From: Rhizobium esperanzae
GTDB lineage: Bacteria > Pseudomonadota > Alphaproteobacteria > Rhizobiales > Rhizobiaceae
DNA length: 38,855 nt
Direction of reading: 5' to 3'
Assembly (NCBI RefSeq): GCF_002204185.1
Contig: NZ_MXPU01000031.1
Coordinates: 1 to 38,855 of the forward strand
Shown here in pieces: positions 34,094 through 38,855 of this stretch. Position 1 is the first letter of the stretch, and the number at the start of each line of letters is the position of its first letter. The notes beneath the pieces were generated by a model. That model worked only from the letters and a program-made list of their open reading frames with translations. It had not been told where the DNA came from and did no database searches. Made by a program: the position numbers and the translations under genes.

Positions 34094-34402
34094 ATGGCAA
34101 CCATCGGCACCTTCACCTCCACCGAAACCGGCTTCAACGGCTCGATCCGCACCCTCGCCCTCAACGTCAAGGCCCGCATCGCCCGCATCGAAAACCCCTC
34201 CGACAAGGGCCCGCACTTCCGCATCTACGCCGGCAATGTCGAGCTGGGTGCGGCTTGGCAGAAGCGCTCCGAGCAGGACCGCGACTACCTCTCAGTCAAG
34301 CTCGACGACCCGAGCTTCCCCGCTCCGATCTACGCGACGCTCACCGAAGTCGAGGGCGAGGACGGCTACCAGCTGATCTGGTCCCGCCCCAACCGGGACT
34401 GA
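34094..34402 (+). CDS. DUF736 family protein
   Basis: 102 residues: MATIGTFTSTETGFNGSIRT, IENPSDKGPHFRIYAGNVEL, GAAWQKRSEQDRDYLSVKLD, DPSFPAPIYATL and YQLIWSRPNRD, a full-length, textbook DUF736 protein. These are among the most common genes on rhizobial and agrobacterial plasmids; the role is unknown, and a small beta-rich soluble fold is likely. ATG 34094 follows AAGGAA. The perfect GC-rich hairpin at 34412-34434 follows directly. The upstream leader resembles those of the next three small genes. Confidence 0.92.
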   Translation: MATIGTFTSTETGFNGSIRTLALNVKARIARIENPSDKGPHFRIYAGNVELGAAWQKRSEQDRDYLSVKLDDPSFPAPIYATLTEVEGEDGYQLIWSRPNRD

Positions 34403-34411
34403 GGCCCGGAC

Positions 34412-34434
34412 GGCCCCGCCACCAAGGCGGGGCC
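34412..34434 (+). terminator. Hairpin after DUF736 gene
   Basis: GGCCCCGCC / GGCGGGGCC pair perfectly over 9 bp with a 5-base loop, 10 bases after the stop. No T run follows, so it may work as an RNA-stabilising stem or a Rho-assisted end. Confidence 0.5.
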
Positions 34435-34573
34435 AACCGGCCACAAAGACAAGCCGGTGACAGGCATCGAACCTCCCGCCGGCTTTTTCGGTGCGATATG
34501 GAACCGGAATATGTCTGCTCAGAAGATTCTATCGTGCCGGGAAGAAATGCCGGCCTCGAAGACGAGCGGTGCC

Positions 34574-34667
34574 CCCAATTTTGCCTCTGCTCCGGTTCCC
34601 TCCACTCCAACAAAATCGGCTCCCCGACTCGCCGGCTCCGCCGGTCGCTTCCGCGCTCCTTGACCCC
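34574..34667 (+). promoter_or_regulatory. Shared leader element, copy 2 (upstream of gene at 34723)
   Basis: CCCAATTTTGCC at about 34574, AAAATCGGCTCCCC at 34612 and TCCTTGACCCC at 34657-34667, ending 55 bases before the ATG. The same three blocks precede the gene at 35216. Confidence 0.45.
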
Positions 34668-34722
34668 GTCATCTCTTCCCGCCCCGCCGTCTCGTCTTTC
34701 ACGAACTCAAGGAGATGAGACG

Positions 34723-34887
34723 ATGACCATCGAACGGCACATCGAGGAGCTGCGCGCCGAGTTGAGGAACGCCTGCGACGCCGTCGAGCGCCGCCAGGTC
34801 GAAGCGGAGCTTCAGCTCGCCGAGGCCGATCTGGCCGTGGCGCTTGCCGAACAGGACGGCATCATCGAAGCCGAGCCGCCTTTCTGA
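34723..34887 (+). CDS. Small helical plasmid protein, 54 residues
   Basis: MTIERHIEELRAELRNACDA, VERRQVEAELQLAEADLAVA, then LAEQDGIIEAEPPF: one long acidic amphipathic helix or short coiled coil. ATG 34723 has AAGGAGATGAG upstream, a strong ribosome site. The stop codon is inside a hairpin (34874-34894). Similar short proteins accompany DUF736 on rhizobial plasmids. Function unknown. Confidence 0.75.
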   Translation: MTIERHIEELRAELRNACDAVERRQVEAELQLAEADLAVALAEQDGIIEAEPPF

Positions 34888-34894
34888 GGCGGCT
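34874..34894 (+). terminator. Hairpin spanning the stop codon
   Basis: AGCCGCCT / AGGCGGCT pair over 8 bp around a 5-base loop, with the TGA starting in the loop, then CTCATTCTG. It is a probable transcription end or mRNA 3' stabiliser for the small gene before it. Confidence 0.45.
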
Positions 34895-34996
34895 CTCATT
34901 CTGCCGTAATATCAGCCTGTCGGCCGGATCGACCGGCCTTCCGGCTGTCAGGGATTTCATCCCTCGACACTCCCGCCGGCTCGCGCCGGATACGGT

Positions 34997-35017
34997 CACG
35001 CCCCCTTTGTGGGCGTG
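34997..35017 (+). terminator. Hairpin with pyrimidine tail
   Basis: CACGCCC / GGGCGTG, 7 bp with a 7-base loop, followed by GGTCTCTTCTCTCT. A weak terminator candidate between two small genes. Confidence 0.35.
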
Positions 35018-35082
35018 GGTCTCTTCTCTCTATGACGTCCCATCGTACTCCAGCAAATCCGGCGTCAAGGACGGCGCGGTTT

Positions 35083-35163
35083 CCCCCAATTTTTCCGCCG
35101 CTGTCGCTTCCCGAAAAAATCGGTTCCCCCGCTTGCGCGCCGCGTGCCGCGATCCTTGACCCC
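35083..35163 (+). promoter_or_regulatory. Shared leader element, copy 3 (upstream of gene at 35216)
   Basis: CCCCCAATTTTTCC at 35083, AAAAATCGGTTCCCCC at about 35115 and TCCTTGACCCC at 35153-35163, ending 52 bases before the ATG. Closest to copy 2; order and distance to the start are kept while the bases between differ. Confidence 0.45.
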
Positions 35164-35215
35164 TCTTTGCCACGGAGTGGCCGATCCCCGTCATCAAGAT
35201 GAAGGAGATCACACA

Positions 35216-35704
35216 ATGACATCTGACCAGAACCTTGCGCTCTACACCAAGCTTTCCGGTTTCCGGCTCGTCGTCCTGGCAAACCGCTTCGGCTGCGATA
35301 CCGACGTCTCGCGAAAGCTCCATGATCGACTGCTCGAAGGGCTTGAGGCGGCTACCGGTCGTATCCAGACCATCATGGCATTGGAGCGGAGCGTTCTTGC
35401 CGGCGACGACGAATATGCCGCGTACCGGCTGGAAGGTGAGACCGAGATCTTCGGACGCCTCACCATCAATCTGCTGGATGAACTCGACATCGATTTCGAC
35501 ACGCACGAATACCGCGTCAATGGCGGCGATTGGTCCATCGCTTTCACGGCGGACTATACCGGCGTCGACATCGACTATCCGGAGCTGATTGCGCTCACCG
35601 ACGAACTCGGCTCACTTGCGCCGATCATCAAGGATATCACGCGGGAAACCGGTATCGCGGTAAATGCTTCCCGTGTCAGCTACATCGGGTGCACAGGATC
35701 ATAA
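35216..35704 (+). CDS. Plasmid-borne hypothetical protein, 162 residues
   Basis: ATG 35216 follows GAAGGAGATC. The product (MTSDQNLALYTKLSGFRLVV, RKLHDRLLEGLEAATGRIQT, DFDTHEYRVNGGDWSIAFTA, PIIKDITRETGIAVNASRVS) is acidic, soluble and probably alpha/beta. No transmembrane or signal segment is present. I associate such proteins with rhizobial plasmid backbones but know no domain name. The frame is clean, and it has the shared leader element. Confidence 0.75.
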   Translation: MTSDQNLALYTKLSGFRLVVLANRFGCDTDVSRKLHDRLLEGLEAATGRIQTIMALERSVLAGDDEYAAYRLEGETEIFGRLTINLLDELDIDFDTHEYRVNGGDWSIAFTADYTGVDIDYPELIALTDELGSLAPIIKDITRETGIAVNASRVSYIGCTGS

Positions 35705-35955
35705 TCAATCCTGCGGCGGGCTCGATCATCCGGAGGGCGGCGAGAGCGGCCTTTCCATTGAGATGCCGACGAGACCATCGCGATCATGGTGAGAACGACC
35801 AGTTGAGCCTCTTCCTTTCGACCTGCCGGCATCTCTCATCGGGGATGTTGCAGCCCGTTCGTCACGACGCAACCTGCTGCCGCCAGAATTTTCCCCGCCG
35901 CGTTCTGCGGCTCCTCGCCGATCAAAATTCAGTCGCCGGCAAGTCCTCCACATTC

Positions 35956-35989
35956 GTTTCGGCCCTCTGGGTGCGTCCCTCCTTTCCGG
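35956..35989 (+). promoter_or_regulatory. Shared leader element, copy 4 (upstream of gene at 36035)
   Basis: GTTTCGGCCCTCTGGGTGCG then TCCTTTCCGG, about 45 bases before the ATG; the first block matches copy 1 best. CAGAATTTTCCCCGCCG near 35885 resembles the CCCAATTTT block of copies 2 and 3. Confidence 0.38.
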
Positions 35990-36034
35990 TCCGCCACTAT
36001 CCCCGCGATGACCGCAATTCGAAAGGAGAAACAC

Positions 36035-36208
36035 ATGCAACAACTCGCTCAATTCCTCGCCGCCACCGGCCGTCGGCTCCGTTCTCTCGGCAAGGTGATC
36101 AGCCACTTCTTCCGCAAGGGTAAGCTCGGCCTGAAGCTTGCGATCAAGATCCCGTTCTTTATCGAAATCGAGGTATTCTTCGAGACCGATTGGAACCGGC
36201 GCCGATGA
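36035..36208 (+). CDS. Small basic plasmid protein, 57 residues
   Basis: MQQLAQFLAATGRRLRSLGK, VISHFFRKGKLGLKLAIKIP, FFIEIEVFFETDWNRRR: a basic amphipathic N-terminal half and an aromatic, hydrophobic C-terminal strand, so it may sit at the membrane surface. ATG 36035 follows GAAAGGAGAA. A clear terminator lies 9 bases after the stop. Family unknown. Confidence 0.7.
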   Translation: MQQLAQFLAATGRRLRSLGKVISHFFRKGKLGLKLAIKIPFFIEIEVFFETDWNRRR

Positions 36209-36216
36209 GGCATATT

Positions 36217-36239
36217 GGCCCGCTTCGGCGGGCCTTTCT
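36217..36239 (+). terminator. Rho-independent terminator, possibly bidirectional
   Basis: GGCCCGC TTCG GCGGGCC followed by TTTCTC. The UUCG-type tetraloop makes it very stable. It separates the plus-strand small gene from the convergent WGR gene, whose stop codon is at its edge. Confidence 0.75.
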
Positions 36240-36496
36240 CAACTCGCCACGGTGGCGCGCGGGCGGTAACCGCGTTTTCGCTTTTGTCGGAGCAGATCGA
36301 GAAACAATTTGACTGCTTCCTCTTCCCGCCCGAAATGATGGATCATCGTCTGACCCTTTGCGCCAATGCGCCCCCATTTCCTGAGCAGGCAAACATCGCC
36401 AAAGAGGTTCGGTTCGATCGACATGGCATAGTAGCGCGCCATGTTCTTCGCCACATCGGTGCGTTCGACATAGAGGTGATAGGGCTGTGCGATCAT
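36239..36496 (-). CDS. WGR-domain protein
   Basis: An 85-residue protein consisting of one WGR domain: QPYHLYVERTDVAKNMARYY, AMSIEPNLFGDVCLLRKWGR, IGAKGQTMIHHFGREEEAVK, with the name-giving W-G-R in place. WGR domains bind nucleic-acid ends (as in PARPs); single-domain versions are common on rhizobial plasmids and their role is unknown. I start at ATG 36496; a GTG at 36544 or 36538 would add about 14 residues. No strong ribosome site decides between them. Confidence 0.85.
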   Translation of the reverse strand: MIAQPYHLYVERTDVAKNMARYYAMSIEPNLFGDVCLLRKWGRIGAKGQTMIHHFGREEEAVKLFLDLLRQKRKRGYRPRATVAS

Positions 36497-36695
36497 GAGA
36501 CCAGAATCGCCGATCGCCGGAATCGCGTCCAACGACACTTATGAATCGGTCGGCGCAGATCGATTCATAACTGTGATGATAGGCCAAAAATCCCGAGAGG
36601 TTTAGGCGACCGCCTTCGGCGCACGGTTCTATTCGCGGTGCTCACGCAGCCCCCATGTGGTCTCCGCCCCAAGGGTGACGATCCTCTCGCGGCAC

Positions 36696-37274
36696 TCAGC
36701 CGCACCATCCATGTCTTGCGCCGTCCCAGCGTCTGGCGAGACCCTCATCGATAAGGGTGTCGCCGATCGAGTGTCCCGATCGCGTTACGGTCCGGAGCTT
36801 GCGGCCATACTTGTCTTCGTCGCGCCAGCCGGCCGTCAGTGAGAAGTTGCCTCCATTCAGCAGCGCCAGCAGGCGTGCTTTCGCGGCCTCGCCTTTGATC
36901 CGTTCCGCCTCGCAGCGCGGCGGGCTGAGTTCAGGCGTGTCGATATCCGCGATGCGGATTTTCTCGCCCTCGAACCAGAACGTGTCGCCGTCGACGACGC
37001 AATTCACATGACGGCCGCCGCCGCAGATTGAAAACGCGGCCGACGACGAGTCCGCTACCGGTGTCTTGGCCACCGCCGGCAGTCCCGGGAGGTTGCCGGC
37101 GCCGCCGAAGGCAAGCCAGCCTGCCGCAGCAACGACGATGGCTGAGATGACTGCCATCAGTAATTTGCGCGGACCGCTCTGTCCCGTTCGAGGTTTTCCC
37201 TGCGGGCTACGGCGATCGATCTTGCCACCGGATTTCCGCGGCCTCCTGAACGGAACCACATTCGAATTCGCCAC
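36696..37274 (-). CDS. Membrane-anchored thermonuclease (SNase-like)
   Basis: A 192-residue protein. A basic N-terminal tail (VVPFRRPRKSGGKIDRR) and one membrane helix at about 38-57 precede a staphylococcal-nuclease-like domain. Its catalytic set is visible: Asp95 and Asp97 in VVDGDTFWF, Arg108 in KIRIADIDTPE, Glu115, and Arg158 in DKYGRKLRTV. Two more cysteines (Cys84 and Cys92) may pair in the periplasm. I use GTG 37274, which has AGGAGAGGAGC upstream, rather than the earlier in-frame codon at 37301. The enzyme would cut DNA or RNA outside the membrane. Neighbours on the same strand: the WGR gene 200 bases further on. Confidence 0.87.
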   Translation of the reverse strand: MANSNVVPFRRPRKSGGKIDRRSPQGKPRTGQSGPRKLLMAVISAIVVAAAGWLAFGGAGNLPGLPAVAKTPVADSSSAAFSICGGGRHVNCVVDGDTFWFEGEKIRIADIDTPELSPPRCEAERIKGEAAKARLLALLNGGNFSLTAGWRDEDKYGRKLRTVTRSGHSIGDTLIDEGLARRWDGARHGWCG

Positions 37275-37857
37275 TTGCCGCTCCTCTCCTGCTTTCCTCA
37301 ACCTATCTCGGACCCGGTTTCATCTGCGTTTACGGAGACTCTCGGCCTCGACCTTCAGTAGGGTCGGTAATATGGTGTGCGCGAGCGGGGCGCAGGCGGT
37401 CCCGCCTCCCGTGCGGGCCACTATGTTGAGGCTCCTGCGGCTGCGCTATTTCCCGCTCTCGCACGACGAGAATTCCCGAAATCCCACCCCTGGGTGGCCG
37501 CTATGCTGATTTCTCCGATACTCTTCATCATCCTTGATCGGCCGTGCTCGTTGCACTGCGCACCGGCTCGATCGAACGAATTCTCTGCGGGGTTTGCTGC
37601 TTTCGACAACGCGCTCGTGCCCACGCACCCCTTCATGGCATTCTGACCGCAAGGCCTTTGTCTGTCAGAATGAGCTGCCCGCCGGCGCCTCGGCCGTGGT
37701 GCAAGCGATAACGCAGCGACCATGCCAGTCCTGACCAGACATCCGCTGCGCGCGGCGTGTGCACGATCTTGTTGCGAAAGGTTACTCCGTCGCAGGCTGT
37801 TCACGAGGTTGGATCGAACGTCACCGAATTACCATACTCAAAATTGTAGTTCCTCGT
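37275..37857. other. Mostly gene-free stretch with an unknown minus-strand fragment
   Basis: At 37633-37800 the minus strand reads ACDGVTFRNKIVHTPRAADV, WSGLAWSLRYRLHHGRG and LILTDKGLAVRMP with a stop, which looks like the C-terminus of a lost protein that I cannot name. No start or upstream part is present. The remainder shows no convincing gene. Confidence 0.3.
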
Positions 37858-37880
37858 ACTAATGTGCTCGACTCATTAGT
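37858..37880. promoter_or_regulatory. Inverted repeat, candidate operator
   Basis: ACTAATG-N9-CATTAGT is a perfect 7-bp dyad in an A+T-rich stretch about 105 bases before the exported-protein gene at 37986. It is shaped like a dimeric repressor site. The cognate regulator is unknown. Confidence 0.35.
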
Positions 37881-37985
37881 GTAAATTGAATTAGATGCTT
37901 CTTGGGTGGGGCATCCAACTCTCTGGGCAACTCCGCGAGGCGCGGCGAGCTAACTCGCACCCACCTGTTGCCGTCGGGGTTAGAA

Positions 37986-38129
37986 ATGAAAATCGCAATC
38001 GCAATTGCAATCTTGGTTGTATGGTCCACGTTCTCGCTGTCTGTCTCGGCAGCTTCCGCTCACAGTGGCGGAACGGATTCAAACGGCTGCCACACCAATC
38101 ACAAGACCGGAGATTACCATTGCCATTGA
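37986..38129 (+). CDS. Small exported YHYH-type protein
   Basis: 47 residues: signal peptide MKIAIAIAILVVWSTFSLSV with SAASAHS, then GGTDSNGCHTNHKTGDYHCH. The Cys/His-rich ending (GlDsnGCH.n.ktG.YHCH) is the YHYH-type motif of small periplasmic or secreted proteins and probably binds metal or forms a disulfide. ATG 37986 gives a complete signal peptide. The 3' end overlaps the next gene by 10 bases, so the two are likely translated together. Confidence 0.75.
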   Translation: MKIAIAIAILVVWSTFSLSVSAASAHSGGTDSNGCHTNHKTGDYHCH

Positions 38130-38398
38130 AATCGTTGTTGATGGCCGCCGTCCTGACGCTATCGCTTCCGGCGAACACCTTCGCCTGGGATGGTGTAGAT
38201 AGCGATTCTGGCGGTGCGGTCGAGATTGGCAAAGGCAATCTAGTCAGATCGGGACAGACCGTCGAGGTTTACGACTACGAAGCGGGCGAGTACCGTGACG
38301 TTGATGTCCAAAGCATCCAGCGTTCTGGAGGCTCGGTCGAGGTCGAGGTTTACGACAACGAAAGCGGCGAATACCGCACCTTTGAAATGGACGACTGA
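38120..38398 (+). CDS. DUF5334-type exported protein, probable TTG start
   Basis: The mature part (WDGVDSDSGGAVEIGKGNLV, QTVEVYDYEAGEYRDVDVQS, VEVEVYDNESGEYRTFEMDD) holds two related VEVYDxExGEYR motifs and fits the DUF5334 family of small exported proteins. TTG 38120 gives LPLKSLLMAAVLTLSLPANT with a proper basic-hydrophobic signal peptide ending FA|WDG, and GGAG lies seven bases upstream. ATG 38141 would leave the signal peptide without its basic start. It overlaps the YHYH gene by 10 bases and ends just before a hairpin. Function unknown; periplasmic. Confidence 0.72.
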   Translation: MPLKSLLMAAVLTLSLPANTFAWDGVDSDSGGAVEIGKGNLVRSGQTVEVYDYEAGEYRDVDVQSIQRSGGSVEVEVYDNESGEYRTFEMDD

Positions 38399-38624
38399 TA
38401 AAGTGGGCCGCCCTAAAAAGGGCGGCTGCTGCTATCGTTGCCATAGCGATTGGTGTCTTTGCCGCGGAGCTATCCTCTCCCAATGACCAACTCGTCAAAG
38501 ATAGTCTTAAACTCCTCAAAAGAAGCTTCGATCACGATCCGTCCAGGCGATTAGGTGTCTCCTCAGTTTTACGTCGCCTTGAGGTCCGTCAGCACCTTGT
38601 CAAAAGCATCCTTGACCGGCTTTG
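38395..38624 (+). other. Cryptic open frame with membrane helix and no standard start
   Basis: Directly overlapping the DUF5334 stop, one frame reads LIKWAALKRAAAAIVAIAIG, VFAAELSSPNDQLVKDSLKL, LKRSFDHDPSRRLG. It has a clear hydrophobic helix and a polar, coding-like tail, but an upstream stop (TGA) and no ATG, GTG or TTG before the helix. It may be a small membrane protein that lost its start, or chance. After about 38560 it is antisense to the phasin gene. Confidence 0.25.
38407..38426 (+). terminator. Hairpin after DUF5334 gene
   Basis: GCCGCCCT / AGGGCGGC, 8 bp with an AAAA loop, 9 bases after the stop. No T run follows. It may end the two-gene unit. Confidence 0.45.
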
Positions 38625-38855
38625 AGATTTCCTCCACCGTCCTGCTTGCGAGTACCCGGAATTCCTTGGCGTGCTGCAAACTTGTCTCAACCCGCTTGCG
38701 CAGGAAGGTCGACTGCAGTTCGAGGACCTGCGACGGCGAATTTGCGCTAAGCAAAGCTTGCAGATGCGAGAAGCCGGCCTCGGCGTCGGCCTGCAGTGCA
38801 GCGATCGTCTTCCACGACAATTCGTTGCCGAACAGACTTGTCGTTTCGAGGATCG
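38569..38855 (-). CDS. Phasin family protein, N-terminus outside window
   Basis: The visible 95 residues are all helical and amphipathic: NELSWKTIAALQADAEAGFS, HLQALLSANSPSQVLELQST, FLRKRVETSLQHAKEFRVLA, VEEISKPVKDAFDKVL. This is the Phasin_2 pattern (..l..a......F..ll....p.e..elQ..f.r...e.......e....a.k...e...P). Phasins coat polyhydroxybutyrate granules and set their number and size, relevant in free-living and bacteroid stages. The frame is open to the window edge. Stop at 38569. Confidence 0.85.
   Translation of the reverse strand, partial: ILETTSLFGNELSWKTIAALQADAEAGFSHLQALLSANSPSQVLELQSTFLRKRVETSLQHAKEFRVLASRTVEEISKPVKDAFDKVLTDLKAT

Noticed and set aside
33475..34224. 249-codon minus-strand frame
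   Set aside because: Only the last 58 codons, starting at ATG 33651 with a perfect ribosome site, look coding. The upstream part lies opposite the DUF736 gene and its leader.
34012..34887. 291-codon plus-strand frame across the DUF736 gene
   Set aside because: Its first part is the DUF736 gene out of frame; only the end, from 34723, is a real small gene with its own ribosome site.
1..38855. CRISPR arrays, tRNA, rRNA and replication origins
   Set aside because: No regularly spaced direct repeats, no tRNA-like cloverleaf, rRNA sequence or repABC-type genes were noticed anywhere in the window.

Overview
The window looks like accessory DNA of a nodulating alphaproteobacterium (Rhizobiaceae or a close relative), most likely a symbiotic plasmid or island. 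Reasons: high G+C; an intact NopD-type type III effector; an aminotransferase/aldehyde dehydrogenase pair resembling y4uB/y4uC of Rhizobium sp. NGR234 (by memory); small rhizobial plasmid genes (DUF736, DUF3991/Toprim, ArdC, WGR, thermonuclease); a phasin; and many broken insertion sequences. No replication, conjugation, nod or nif genes are seen, and the species cannot be fixed.

Layout. 1-7.1 kb: IS5 tail, then a minus-strand catabolic operon (aminotransferase, aldehyde dehydrogenase, deleted glutamate dehydrogenase), then relics of IS66, IS110, hydrogenase gene hypE and an IS481 transposase. 7.4-11.9 kb: the nopD-like SUMO-protease effector and the N-terminal stub of a second effector. 11.9-18.8 kb: a wrecked type VI secretion locus. 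hcp, tssF and vgrG look intact; tssC, tssE, tssG and probably clpV are fragments; tssA, tssB and the membrane complex are absent. 18.8-22.1 kb: relics of IS21 istB, folD, soxG (sarcosine oxidase gamma) and IS66 around two small unknown genes.

22.17-24.69 kb: the most interesting part, a compact, intact-looking five-gene cluster: ThsB/MTH538-type TIR protein, caspase-like protease, small RyR-like protein, 42-residue proline-rich protein, and a SLATT-type two-helix membrane protein. It reads as a nucleotide-signal-controlled abortive-infection (antiphage) system, related in logic to Thoeris with a caspase effector but with extra components.

25.3-30.5 kb: cold-shock protein, DUF309 relic, two tandem MFS exporters with a C-terminal monooxygenase-like domain, and a small LuxR-type helix-turn-helix protein. 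30.5-38.9 kb: plasmid-type genes. DUF3991/Toprim, a DMT transporter and ardC are broken; DUF736 and several small genes are intact and share similar upstream leader sequences; then WGR, an anchored thermonuclease, two small exported proteins (one probably TTG-started), and a phasin running off the window.

Overall, intact units (effector, defence cluster, exporters, plasmid small genes) sit among fragments of at least ten unrelated genes, as expected of DNA with repeated IS-driven deletion and insertion. All functional statements come from reading the translated sequence; no database search was run.
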